From Microbacter margulisiae (lineage in GTDB: Bacteria; Bacteroidota; Bacteroidia; Bacteroidales; Paludibacteraceae): a DNA stretch of 64,000 bases. The notes under the pieces are model-generated. The model searched no databases, was not told the origin of the DNA, and saw only the letters and a list, made by a program, of their open reading frames with translations. The stretch is from positions 744,001 through 808,000 of the forward strand of contig NZ_JACHYB010000002.1 in assembly GCF_014192515.1 (NCBI RefSeq). Reading direction: 5' to 3'. Below are positions 52,780 through 61,814 of the stretch, piece by piece (the stretch's first letter is position 1; each line of letters starts with the position of its first letter). Position numbers and translations under genes: made by a program.

Positions 52780-53622
52780 TCACTTTATTTGTAAGACAAA
52801 ACTCAATTGTTTAAGCATTTGCAAGCTCACTAAAACTGGCAAAATTTCAAGTGTGCAAAGGTACAATAAAATATAGAAAATTGAATCATGCCAATTCCAA
52901 AAAAGTTGGACTATTTTATATAAAATCAAAAAGAAAAATATTCCGCACAAAATCAATATAATAGTATTAAATATTCCCGATAAGCCTATGGAAACAAAAC
53001 TTTCTGCTGTCATTAAAGGTAGGATACAAAAACCTAAACCAACCAACATGGAGAAATAAGCGCTCCGAAACTGCAAAGCCCGTCTATCTGAAGCAAAAAA
53101 TACGAATTCCAGCAGTCGGAATGACAACCATTTTATGCCAAAAAACAGCAACACGCCAATGAAAGTGACTGCTAATATTACGAATCCTAACACAATATCA
53201 GCATGAGGAAAAAACGATGCGGCGAAAGGATATAAGAAAGTGGTAAATCCCAGAACCCCTAAAAACAACAAAACAAGCCGATACCTGAATTCGATCGCTC
53301 CTAATTCTTCCTCGAACAAAGAACTCCTGCCCATTTTTTTCTGAAACACTGCACGGGCACCATCTTTAAAAATTTTGGTAGCACGTGGTATCAGATAGGC
53401 ATATATCACACCTATTAATAAAAAAATACCCGACGAAACGTTGTAGGAAAACAAGCCGGAATGAATATTGATGCCTTCAAATCCGGTTTGCTGAATTATT
53501 ACCGGACATGTCGATTGAGTACGCAAATAAATATTCGTCCCATACCGTCCCCATAAGGTATCCATAGGAGCTATTCTTTGCGAAATATAAAAGGAAGTTG
53601 TATCAGGAGTAGTATAACTCAT
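52780..53622 (-). CDS. DUF4271 membrane protein
   Basis: 280 aa from ATG 53622 (MSYTTPDTTSFYISQRI), 1 bp after the stop of the gene before it; a longer frame from 53652 would overlap it by 29 bp. About six to eight transmembrane helices (IFLLIGVIYAYLI, LVLLFLGVLGFTTFLYPFA, IVLGFVILAVTFIGVLLFFG, IFNTIILILCGIFFFLILYK, SIFYILLYLCTLEILPVLVSL). The family is limited to Bacteroidota and has no known function; it normally precedes hemD. Confidence 0.88.
   Translation of the reverse strand: MSYTTPDTTSFYISQRIAPMDTLWGRYGTNIYLRTQSTCPVIIQQTGFEGINIHSGLFSYNVSSGIFLLIGVIYAYLIPRATKIFKDGARAVFQKKMGRSSLFEEELGAIEFRYRLVLLFLGVLGFTTFLYPFAASFFPHADIVLGFVILAVTFIGVLLFFGIKWLSFRLLEFVFFASDRRALQFRSAYFSMLVGLGFCILPLMTAESFVSIGLSGIFNTIILILCGIFFFLILYKIVQLFWNWHDSIFYILLYLCTLEILPVLVSLQMLKQLSFVLQIK
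52856..52863 (-). promoter_or_regulatory. -7 promoter box inside DUF4271, likely for hemD
   Basis: CAAAGGTA on the plus strand, TACCTTTG on the minus strand: an exact consensus within the last 85 bases of DUF4271, about 85 bp upstream of hemD. Confidence 0.55.
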
Positions 53623-53623
53623 A

Positions 53624-54202
53624 TTAAACAGCAGCAAATTGGCGTGCATCATCAGGCCAAATCATAGCATTCTCAATAGCAGGTAATACCTCCTCGGGGG
53701 TTTCTACCACTTGCCAGATTTGGCGATGTTCGTTTCGAATAAATTTTTCTGATTCAGCATGTTGTATAAGTTGAAGAAAATAGCGGAAATAGTTATTGGT
53801 ATTCAAAATAACAATCGGTTTATTGAATAATCCCAGCTGCTTCCATGTAATAATTTCAAAAAGCTCGTCAAAAGTACCGATGCCTCCGGGCATTGCAACA
53901 ACGGCATCTGCCATCGCAGCCATCAATGCCTTTCGTTCATGCATAGTTTCAACGATTTTCAATTCAGTCAATCCATCATGATGCCATCCCTCATCGCACA
54001 TAAAACGAGGAATCACACCTGTTGCATGCCCTCCGTTCTGCAATAAGCCATCAGCCATAGCTCCCATCAATCCAGCTTTACCACCACCAAAGACAACCCG
54101 GATTTTTGCTTTCGCAAAACACTCTCCTGCCTTGGCTGCCGCTTCATAATAACTCGGCAAGGCTTTGCTACTTGAGGCACAATATACAGAAACTGTTTTC
54201 AC
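53624..54202 (-). CDS. LOG-family (TIGR00730) nucleotide phosphoribohydrolase
   Basis: 192 aa. Rossmann-like opening VYCASSSKALPSYYEAAAKAGECFA, VVFGGGKAGLMGAMADG, and the signature PGGIGTFDELFEIITWKQLG with the catalytic Glu and Arg region MHERKALM. Family members release ribose 5-phosphate from AMP or cytokinin ribotides (LOG); in bacteria the physiological role is often unclear. Its stop nearly touches the DUF4271 start. Confidence 0.93.
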   Translation of the reverse strand: MKTVSVYCASSSKALPSYYEAAAKAGECFAKAKIRVVFGGGKAGLMGAMADGLLQNGGHATGVIPRFMCDEGWHHDGLTELKIVETMHERKALMAAMADAVVAMPGGIGTFDELFEIITWKQLGLFNKPIVILNTNNYFRYFLQLIQHAESEKFIRNEHRQIWQVVETPEEVLPAIENAMIWPDDARQFAAV

Positions 54203-54246
54203 TAAAATACTGTTTGATGTTTCTAATCAATAATACAAATCAGGAC

Positions 54247-55518
54247 TCAGCCTAATTTATCCAATCCGTATTCATTAATTTTCCGGTACAACGTTCGCTC
54301 AGAAATGCCCAGTTCCTTTGCAGCCAGTTTTCTTTTCCCCTGATTACGTTCTAGCGATTTTATAATCATCTCTTTTTCTATAGCCTGCAAAGATCGGGAT
54401 TCTTCCACAATTTCCTGTGTGTCTTCAATATGACCCTCCTTATCTTCAGACTCCATAGCAGGAGTATATTTAGAAGACATAAATGTATCCTTAGTTTTCA
54501 AAGAAGAAATGTGTTGCGGACGGATCAACTCAAATTCATCAGTGCTCATTGATGGAGAAACATTCACCTTCTCTCCTGCCATTAGTTCATGTACCAAAGC
54601 TTTCAAGTCGTTCATATCCTTGCGCATATCGAACAAAACCTGATACAGAATCTCCCGCTCATTAGCAAACATTCTCTGATCGTTGGAAGCATGGCCTAAC
54701 AAGGAAGGTAATTTTTCCATTTCATTATCAGGAAGATAAATACGAAGTACGTCTCCTGTTATTTCTCGGTTCTGTTCAATAACCGAAATTTGTTCGGTAA
54801 TATTTTTCAACTGCCGTATATTGCCTCTCCAATAATAATTAACCAGCGATTGTTGTGCATCATCGGTAAGACGGATAGCTGGCATTCTATATTTTTCAGC
54901 AAAATCCACAGCAAATTTTCGGAATAAAAGCAAGATATCTTCTTTACGCTCCCGAAGTGGAGGAATAAAAATAGGAACAGTATTCAAACGATAAAATAAA
55001 TCTTCGCGAAACTTCCCTTCCCGGGTAGCTTCCTGCATATTCATATTGGTAGCGGCAACCACTCGTACATTGGTCTTCTGAACTTTAGAAGATCCTACCT
55101 TCATAAATTCTCCGGCTTCAAGTACTCGTAACAAACGCACTTGCGTCGAATGAGGCAATTCACCCACTTCATCCAAAAAAATAGTACCACCATCAGCCAC
55201 TTCAAAATAGCCTTTCCGATCGCCTAAAGCACCTGTAAATGAACCTTTTTCATGACCAAAAAGTTCAGAATCAATCGTTCCTTCAGGAATCGCTCCACAG
55301 TTAACTGCTATATACGGACCATGTTTCCGATGACTGAATTGATGAATAATCTGAGGAAAGTTCTCTTTCCCGACACCACTCTCACCCGTAATCAAAACAG
55401 ATAAATCGGTAGCTGATACTTGAACTGCAATATCAATAGCACGATTGAGTAGCGGAGAATTGCCAATGATTCCAAAACGTTGTTTTACAGCTTGTAATTC
55501 CGATAGTTGCATACTCAT
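54247..55518 (-). CDS. Sigma-54-dependent activator without receiver domain
   Basis: 423 aa. It begins almost directly with the AAA+ domain: Walker A GESGVGKENF (in place of the usual GESGTGKE), GSFTGALGDRKGYFEVADGGTIFLDEVGELP containing the GAFTGA loop as GSFTGA and Walker B, VVAATN sensor, and FREDLFYRLNTVPIFIPPLRERKEDILLLF. A variable linker follows, then a Fis-type HTH (IIKSLERNQGKRKLAAKELGISERTLYRKI). It activates sigma-54 promoters by ATP hydrolysis. No regulatory N-domain is present, so activity is presumably controlled by level or linker. An -7 box is at 55574..55581. Confidence 0.93.
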   Translation of the reverse strand: MSMQLSELQAVKQRFGIIGNSPLLNRAIDIAVQVSATDLSVLITGESGVGKENFPQIIHQFSHRKHGPYIAVNCGAIPEGTIDSELFGHEKGSFTGALGDRKGYFEVADGGTIFLDEVGELPHSTQVRLLRVLEAGEFMKVGSSKVQKTNVRVVAATNMNMQEATREGKFREDLFYRLNTVPIFIPPLRERKEDILLLFRKFAVDFAEKYRMPAIRLTDDAQQSLVNYYWRGNIRQLKNITEQISVIEQNREITGDVLRIYLPDNEMEKLPSLLGHASNDQRMFANEREILYQVLFDMRKDMNDLKALVHELMAGEKVNVSPSMSTDEFELIRPQHISSLKTKDTFMSSKYTPAMESEDKEGHIEDTQEIVEESRSLQAIEKEMIIKSLERNQGKRKLAAKELGISERTLYRKINEYGLDKLG

Positions 55519-55573
55519 TTTATTGGCTCAAATAACATTGAAAGAAAAATCCTGACGCATTGTCTTAACATGA

Positions 55574-55581
55574 CAAAATTA
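55574..55581 (-). promoter_or_regulatory. -7 promoter box of the sigma-54 activator
   Basis: CAAAATTA on the plus strand, TAATTTTG on the minus strand, 56 bp upstream of the start codon. Confidence 0.5.
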
Positions 55582-55667
55582 CATCTTTTTCATGAAAAGT
55601 ACACTGATGCTTTTGTAAAAAGCACGTCTGCATCTCCTGAGAAAGAAATTATAAAACAAACTTCAGC

Positions 55668-56987
55668 CTATATCCCGCTAAAATCAACGGCATCAAACAA
55701 TAAACTTGGAGTCTGCCAGCCAGACGACTTCATCGGGTCATTGCCCACTTCAACCAGATGATTCCACAAAGCCAACATGTTGCCTGTTAGGTTCATTTCG
55801 CCAATTGGGAACTGGATATCTCCTTTTTCAACCCAGAAACCTTCAATACCATAGGAAAAATTGCCTGTGGAACTATTACAATTTCCTCCGTTAAAACCAG
55901 TAATCAGAATACCTGTATCAAGATGCTTCAAAAGTGCTTGACGATCACTGTCTCCTAAATTGAACTGTAGTACGGATGGAGATCCTGTGGTAGGATCAAC
56001 ACCCAGTTTATGGGCGTTGTAGGTATCGATATAATAGTTTTGCAAAATGCCATGATCAAACACACTAAGCGGCTTCAAAGCAATACCTTCGCGATCGAAT
56101 CCACGCGCTCCGATCGTATGGGGCAATAATGGATTATCTATTAAATTCAATTTATCCGATCCAACTTTATGCCCTTGCTTTCCTATCAGGAATGAATTAT
56201 TTTGCTGTAACGCAGCCCCGCTTAAAGCATTCAGCAGAGGTGACAATAATGTCCGTACTTCATTTTTCTCAACAACCATCGGATAGGCAGCAGACTGTAT
56301 TTTACGTTGCCCTATTTTCATCAGGGCCCGATCTAATGCAGTTACTCCTATACCTTCTTTTTGCAAAGCTTTCCATGATAAAGCCTGATCATACCAATAC
56401 GCTTCGGGGCGGGCATCACCTTCTCCCTGAACAGAAATACTCACTGAAATGCCACACGATGAGGAAGCGCTTTCAATCTCTAATCCATTACTGTCAATCA
56501 AATACGTAAAGCTTTCATTGTCCCCATAGGCAGATGCTACCGAAATAATCCGGGCATCGTTACGGTCAATCTCTGCAGCAGCATCAAAAGCAGCCTTCAA
56601 TTTAAAATCAGGATCAAGCTTAGCAATATCAGGATCATAAAGCGATAAAAACTGATCGCTACCCTTGAAATAACGATTACCATCAGGCAAGTGACGGGCT
56701 TCATCAACGGCTAACAAACGAGTCGAAACAATTGCCTGGGAAAAAAAATGTTCCAGTTCTTCTTTGTTCAGTCGGTTTGTGGAGAAAGAGCCATAACGCC
56801 CATCCACAAATAAATAACCGATCAATTGATTTTCTTCAGCTTGCTGTAGATGCTCTATTTTTCCGTCGCGAACTTCAAATGAACTGTCAGTTCCTGAATA
56901 CATTCCGATGCGACAAGCCTGCACCCCGTGTCTCAACAAGTAATCCCTCAACCACAAGGCTAATTCTTTCTGATTAGTTGATATCAT
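55668..56987 (-). CDS. PmbA/TldE-type member of the TldD/PmbA pair
   Basis: 439 aa. Opens with LALWLRDYLLRHGVQACRIGMYSGTDSSFEVRDGKIEHLQQAEENQLIGYLFVDGRYGS, and closes with TGILITGFNGGNCNSSTGNFSYGIEGFWVEKGDIQFPIGEMNLTGNMLALWNHLVEVGND, which is characteristic of PmbA (TldE). It lacks the HExxxH zinc motif, as TldE should. With its partner (57021..58487) it forms a heterodimeric peptidase that trims unfolded peptides, including RiPP precursors such as microcin B17 in E. coli. The two genes are 33 bp apart. Confidence 0.9.
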   Translation of the reverse strand: MISTNQKELALWLRDYLLRHGVQACRIGMYSGTDSSFEVRDGKIEHLQQAEENQLIGYLFVDGRYGSFSTNRLNKEELEHFFSQAIVSTRLLAVDEARHLPDGNRYFKGSDQFLSLYDPDIAKLDPDFKLKAAFDAAAEIDRNDARIISVASAYGDNESFTYLIDSNGLEIESASSSCGISVSISVQGEGDARPEAYWYDQALSWKALQKEGIGVTALDRALMKIGQRKIQSAAYPMVVEKNEVRTLLSPLLNALSGAALQQNNSFLIGKQGHKVGSDKLNLIDNPLLPHTIGARGFDREGIALKPLSVFDHGILQNYYIDTYNAHKLGVDPTTGSPSVLQFNLGDSDRQALLKHLDTGILITGFNGGNCNSSTGNFSYGIEGFWVEKGDIQFPIGEMNLTGNMLALWNHLVEVGNDPMKSSGWQTPSLLFDAVDFSGI

Positions 56988-57020
56988 TTTAATCGTAAAT
57001 AATAGTTTCGCTAAAAAGAT

Positions 57021-58487
57021 TTATTCGGTTGCTCCACCCACGGTCAACTTTGATACCAATACCGATGGCATGCCGCAGGTTACAGGACAACTTTGTCCAT
57101 CTTTGCCACAAGTCCATGTTCCGTTATCCATAGCATAATTGTTAGCAACCATCTTAATATCAGACAAAGCTTTAGGACCATTGCCGATAATATTAATATC
57201 TTTGATAGGTTGAGTTAGTTTCCCATCTTCAATCAAATATCCGGTTTTAACAAAAAACGTAAAATCACCAGCTCCTATCTGTACCTGACCGTTCGTGAAA
57301 GAATCAACATAAATACCTCTTGTTACAGAAGTAATCAAATCCTGTTCGGTTGCCTGACCGTTCTCCATATAAGTAGCCCGCATACGGGGAATAGGTGCAA
57401 ACCGAAATGACTGACGGCGCCCGTTGCCTGTAGGAGGAACGTCAAAATGACGAGCGCTGATCCTGTCGTGCAAATAGCTCGTTAGGATACCATCCTTTAC
57501 AAGATATGTTTTTTGTCCTTCTACTCCTTCATCATCAATATTAACCGCTCCCCGATTGAACGCAATAGTACCATCGTCAACCACAGATATCGATTCATGA
57601 CAAATTTTCTTCCCCAACTGATCAGAGAAAATAGAAATATTTTTCCGGTTAAAATCCGCCTCAAAAGCATGTCCTATGGCTTCATGCAATAAAATTCCCG
57701 AACCACCGGCACCCATTACAACAGGCATTTCGCCTCCTTTTGGAGAAACAGCATCAAACAGAAACAATGTTTGCTTTACCACTTCCTGCGCTAGTGTCTC
57801 CACCAGCGACTCTGTCAGGAATTCGGTTCCCATGCGGAACGACCGTGCAGCACGTCCATTTTCCACTTGACCGTCTTTCTCCATGACACAGGTAACCGAC
57901 AATGTTGCCATTGGCCTGTAGTCACATGTCAAAACACCTTCGGAATTGGCATAAAGGATATAGGAAGTAGTATCTGTTTGCGACACCAGTACCCGCGACA
58001 CATAATTACTCAAGCTAAAAATACGATCATTCAGCTTTTGCAGAAAAGGTCGTTTTTGTTCTACTCTCCCTTCTTCCCAAGACTGTACAAGGGGATAAAA
58101 GGACGACACATCACGACTGGCATCTAAAGCTACCGCATGATGCGGAGTCGATTCCCGGGCGATACGCGAAGCCGTACGGGCAGCTTTCAGCATTTCTTCC
58201 AAAGTAACTGTCTCGGTGTAGGCGTAGCCCGTCTGGTCTCCATTGACTACACGGGTTCCTACTCCAAAATCAATATTGGCAGAAACTGCATTGACTTCTC
58301 CATCGCGTAAATTCAACATCGAATCAAAAGTGTGTTCAAAGAACAGATCCGCAAAATCCCCTCCCGTTGACATGGCTTCATGAATGACCATCTGTAAATC
58401 AGAAGAATTCACTCCAAAATGAGCCATCATATCGGATAGTAAATATTCTTTTTGAAACGAGGAAGTGATCTTATTTTCGTTACTCAT
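57021..58487 (-). CDS. tldD: TldD metallopeptidase
   Basis: 488 aa. Zinc motif HEAIGH in GILLHEAIGHAFEADFNRKNISIFSDQLGKKI, followed by DDEGVEGQKTYLVKDGILTSYLHDRISARHF and NGRRQSFRFAPIPRMRATYMENG, and the tail VVIGNGPKALSDI-like NIIGNGPKALSDIKMVANNYAMDNGTWTCGKDGQSCPVTCGMPSVLVSKLTVGG. It is the catalytic half of the TldD/TldE protease. It is next to the PmbA gene on the same strand. Confidence 0.95.
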   Translation of the reverse strand: MSNENKITSSFQKEYLLSDMMAHFGVNSSDLQMVIHEAMSTGGDFADLFFEHTFDSMLNLRDGEVNAVSANIDFGVGTRVVNGDQTGYAYTETVTLEEMLKAARTASRIARESTPHHAVALDASRDVSSFYPLVQSWEEGRVEQKRPFLQKLNDRIFSLSNYVSRVLVSQTDTTSYILYANSEGVLTCDYRPMATLSVTCVMEKDGQVENGRAARSFRMGTEFLTESLVETLAQEVVKQTLFLFDAVSPKGGEMPVVMGAGGSGILLHEAIGHAFEADFNRKNISIFSDQLGKKICHESISVVDDGTIAFNRGAVNIDDEGVEGQKTYLVKDGILTSYLHDRISARHFDVPPTGNGRRQSFRFAPIPRMRATYMENGQATEQDLITSVTRGIYVDSFTNGQVQIGAGDFTFFVKTGYLIEDGKLTQPIKDINIIGNGPKALSDIKMVANNYAMDNGTWTCGKDGQSCPVTCGMPSVLVSKLTVGGATE

Positions 58488-58615
58488 TGGCAGATAATTT
58501 TGTTTTTACAAGACAAATAAAATTCCATAATCCCTTATTTTCATGCTATCTGGCAGCACATGGACTTTTTATGTTATATTTTTTCAAATAGTTAAATATC
58601 AGAATAACCCAAATT

Positions 58616-59860
58616 TCACACACTAGCCTTTTTTGGGAAAAGCAATGAGCTATCTCCATAGCTTAAAAACCGAAAATCGTTTTGTAATGCATATTCATAA
58701 ATACGTTGCCAGTCGTCGCCAACAAAAGCGGAAATTAAAAGCAACAACGTACTGCGTGGCTGATGAAAATTAGTAATCAATGCATCTACCAAATGAAACG
58801 TATAGCCAGGAGCAATCAAAATCTGCGTTGAAGCATGCAATTCAGCCACATGCAACCGGTCGAGATAATCTATCAGGGCGCTCAGTGCTTCTTGTTTAGA
58901 AGGATTAAAATCATCGTTCTCGTAAGGAGTCCACTGATCTATATGAAAATCAGACAGATATGGATTCACAAGCAATTTTTTCCCTAAAAAATAAAGACTT
59001 TCAAGTGTTCGCACGGATGTAGTCCCCACAGCTACCAGAGGCGTCTTGTGTTCAAGCAAACGCCGGATTACATCACGGGTCACCGCTATGCTCTCTGTAT
59101 GCATTTCATGATCCTTCATGGCATCTGCCTTCACTGGCTGAAAGGTACCGGCACCCACATGTAAAGTTACATCTACCCACTCAATCGTTTTTTTCTTCAA
59201 ATCAGACAAGACTGATTCGGTAAAATGTAAACCTGCCGTAGGAGCAGCCACTGATCCTTCAATCTGAGCATAAACGGTTTGGTAAGTCACTTTATCGGAA
59301 GCCTGGGCTTCACGATGCAGATACGGTGGAATAGGTAATTCTCCGACCTTTTCCAAAAGATTGGCAAACGAAACAGGAGCATCCCATTCAAATTGCAACA
59401 CATATGCTTTGCCATGTGACGCAACGCGTGTAGCTTTTAATGTATAAAGATTACCCTCTATTTCGAAAGGTCGCGATAAAACACCTTCTTTCCATTTCTT
59501 TGCATTTCCAATCAAACCGATCCATTGACATGAACCGGTTTGTTGAAACATTAATGCATAATCCGATGGAGAAAAAGGCTCCAGACAAAACAGCTCTATA
59601 CGTGCTCCCGTCGCTTTGTGAAAAATAAGGCGGGCCTGTACAACCCTTGTATTATTTCGTACCAGAAGGGTTTGCGAAGGCAGATAATCAGCCAACGAGC
59701 TGAACACTGTATGGCTGACTCCTCCCTCCCGATACAATAACAACTTTGACGCATCTCGTTGCTGTAAAGGGAATTTTGCAATTCGCTCATCCGGCAATTC
59801 ATAATCATATGCATCTATCGATAGTTGCTGCGGATGATTTTTTATAAATCTCAATGACAA
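58616..59860 (-). CDS. queA: S-adenosylmethionine:tRNA ribosyltransferase-isomerase
   Basis: 414 aa. Typical motifs: YDYELPDERIAKFPLQQRDASKLL, LLVRNNTRVVQARL, APTAGLHFTESVLSDL, VTLHVGAGTFQPVKADAMKDHEMHTESIAV and ITNFHQPRSTLLLLISAFVG. It moves the ribosyl part of SAM to preQ1 in tRNA, the penultimate step of queuosine synthesis. The start is 2 bp after the stop of the thioredoxin gene. Confidence 0.97.
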   Translation of the reverse strand: MSLRFIKNHPQQLSIDAYDYELPDERIAKFPLQQRDASKLLLYREGGVSHTVFSSLADYLPSQTLLVRNNTRVVQARLIFHKATGARIELFCLEPFSPSDYALMFQQTGSCQWIGLIGNAKKWKEGVLSRPFEIEGNLYTLKATRVASHGKAYVLQFEWDAPVSFANLLEKVGELPIPPYLHREAQASDKVTYQTVYAQIEGSVAAPTAGLHFTESVLSDLKKKTIEWVDVTLHVGAGTFQPVKADAMKDHEMHTESIAVTRDVIRRLLEHKTPLVAVGTTSVRTLESLYFLGKKLLVNPYLSDFHIDQWTPYENDDFNPSKQEALSALIDYLDRLHVAELHASTQILIAPGYTFHLVDALITNFHQPRSTLLLLISAFVGDDWQRIYEYALQNDFRFLSYGDSSLLFPKKASV

Positions 59861-59862
59861 TA

Positions 59863-60297
59863 TTATCTTCTAAGTAATTTTGTAATAGCTAATTGCTTTA
59901 GCGTTTGATAGTCGACAAAACCAACTGATTCATATCGGGTGTTTTGTTTATTGAAAAACATCAGGGTGGGCATGGCCTGAATACCCATTTGCTGTGATAA
60001 CACAGGATCTTTATCAACATCAACACGATAAACAATTATTTTCCCCTTAAACTCACGTTGCAACTGGTCAACAAGTGGAGACAGACGTTTGCACGGAGGG
60101 CACCATGTGGCAAAAAAATCGACAAGAACAGGCAATCTGGATTCCAGATGCACAGATGGATTCCTGTCATAATTCCAAATCAACTGCTTAAACTGCGCAG
60201 CATTAATGGTTCTCACTTCACCGGTTTGTGCCGATGCAGAAAATCCAAACGAAAGAATCGTCAAAAAAAGACCTACTAAAAAAATCTGCTTTTTCAT
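59863..60297 (-). CDS. Secreted thioredoxin-like protein
   Basis: 144 aa from ATG 60297 (MKKQIFLVGLFLTILSFGFSASAQ, a signal peptide); the 21 codons before it have no signal. The thioredoxin fold has the redox site FFATWCPPCKRLSPL, then FKGKIIVYRVDVDKDPVLSQQMGIQAMPTLMFFN with the cis-Pro. WCPPC differs from the cytosolic WCGPC and suggests a periplasmic reductase or a TlpA-like role. It lies between dnaN and queA. Confidence 0.9.
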   Translation of the reverse strand: MKKQIFLVGLFLTILSFGFSASAQTGEVRTINAAQFKQLIWNYDRNPSVHLESRLPVLVDFFATWCPPCKRLSPLVDQLQREFKGKIIVYRVDVDKDPVLSQQMGIQAMPTLMFFNKQNTRYESVGFVDYQTLKQLAITKLLRR

Positions 60298-60368
60298 ACT
60301 TGGTAATTTAAATTGAAAAAAAGGCCATTTTTTCAAATGACCTGCGTGAATAAAAAACAAATAAAATA

Positions 60369-61493
60369 TTAATTGTTTAGCAGCATAGGCATCAATAGCA
60401 TTAAAACATTCTCTTTTTCCGCTTGTTCAAAAGGCATAAAAATGCCCGCGCGTGAAGGATCCGACAACTCCAGTATAATTGATTCGGAAGCCAGATTGCC
60501 AATAATATCAATCAGAAATGACGATTTAAAACCAATTGACAAAGGTTCCCCTTCATACTGGCAGCGTAAAGACTCTTCGGCAGAAATAGAAAAATCAATA
60601 TCCTGAGCGGAAATCACAATCTGATCATTTTCAATATGCAATTTGATCAAACTCGTTCCCTGATTTGAAAATACAGAAACACGCTTCACCGCATTCAACA
60701 AAGTCGCACGGTCAACAATCACCTTATACGGATTATTCATGGGAATAACCGCGTTGTAATTCGGGTAACGACCTTCGATCTGACGGGCATACAACGTATA
60801 TGTAGGCAAAATGAAACAAATATTTTTATCGTCAAAACGAATCAGGACTTCACCGCTCTCCTTAGGTAAAATATTCCGCAACATATTGGCCGGTTTTTTC
60901 GCCAGAATAAAAGAATAGGCTTCCTCGCTGCGGGCTTCGCTGTTTTGGAAACGAACCAGCTTATGGGCATCGGTAGCAACCACCGTCATAGCTTCGGGAG
61001 TAAGATCAAAGTAAATACCCATCATCACAGGACGCAACTCATCGTCTCCGGCAGCAAAAAAGGTAGATTGTATGCCGTCGTTAAGCGTTGCCACATCCAT
61101 GGTAATCGATTTGGCCGATTCAGGCATGGCCGGCAAAAGTGGATAATCATCGCCATTCTGTCCAATAAAATTATATTGCCCGTTTTCAGAATAGATCACC
61201 ATTGCCAGATTTTCATCATCAATTTCGAAAGTCAGCGGTTGCTCCGGAAATTCACGCAAAGTATCCAATAAAAGTTTGGCTGTCACGGCAACACTCCCCT
61301 CCCCTTCCGCATCTACAATTTCCATCGAGGTAATCATGGTTGTCTCCAAATCCGAGGCAGTGATTTTCAAAGAAGAACCTTCTATTTGAAACAAAAAATT
61401 ATCGAGAATAGCCATCGTATTCTTCGAATTTATGACACGGCTAACAGCCTGCAAATGACTTAGCAAAGCTGTACTGGAAGCAACAAATTTCAT
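60369..61493 (-). CDS. dnaN: DNA polymerase III beta sliding clamp
   Basis: 374 aa. Three clamp domains; MKFVASSTALLSHLQAVSRVINSKNTMAILDNFLFQIEGSSLKITASDLE opens it, with VVATDAHKLVRF, KPANMLRNILPKESGEV, INGRYPNY-like IEGRYPNYNAVIPM, and the end LMLLMPMLLN. It encircles DNA and tethers the replicative polymerase. dnaA is not beside it; two weak promoter signals occur in the 320 bp between it and the divergent ABC-F gene. Confidence 0.97.
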   Translation of the reverse strand: MKFVASSTALLSHLQAVSRVINSKNTMAILDNFLFQIEGSSLKITASDLETTMITSMEIVDAEGEGSVAVTAKLLLDTLREFPEQPLTFEIDDENLAMVIYSENGQYNFIGQNGDDYPLLPAMPESAKSITMDVATLNDGIQSTFFAAGDDELRPVMMGIYFDLTPEAMTVVATDAHKLVRFQNSEARSEEAYSFILAKKPANMLRNILPKESGEVLIRFDDKNICFILPTYTLYARQIEGRYPNYNAVIPMNNPYKVIVDRATLLNAVKRVSVFSNQGTSLIKLHIENDQIVISAQDIDFSISAEESLRCQYEGEPLSIGFKSSFLIDIIGNLASESIILELSDPSRAGIFMPFEQAEKENVLMLLMPMLLNN

Positions 61494-61814
61494 AGTCGGA
61501 AAAAATAGTTAGATAAATGAAATTGAACAACTAAAATCACGGAATACATTGCTCCGTTCGATTTTATCAAAGACAAAGTTAAATCATCAACTTGAAATTG
61601 CCAAATCCTTTTTACGAACAGATTATCAACACCTCTTAGAAATAAGTTATCATTGAAAACATGACGTTTTGGGCTCATTTGGCGGCACTTCACAAAAATA
61701 GTATCTTTGCAATCAATTATGACTATACCTGCAAATATAACGCATTCAGGGTCATCTTTTCCGGGGGAATTACCCTCACATGAAATCTTTACTTAAAATG
61801 CGCCTCATCAACAA
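61494..61814. other. Divergent promoter region between dnaN and ABC-F gene
   Basis: Minus-strand -7 box TAACTTTG at 61574..61581 for dnaN, plus-strand TATCTTTG at 61702..61709 for the ABC-F gene. A 25-codon frame from ATG 61718 is too short and unlike anything known. No gene was called here. Confidence 0.55.

Noticed and set aside
61600..61660. TTATCAACA near dnaN as a DnaA box and origin signal
   Set aside because: A single match with one mismatch to the DnaA consensus, no cluster, no dnaA nearby; in this phylum dnaN alone does not mark the origin.
61718..61795. 25-codon leader peptide before the ABC-F gene
   Set aside because: Antibiotic-resistance ABC-F genes can have leader peptides, but this one shows no paired hairpins or conserved motif, so it was not called.
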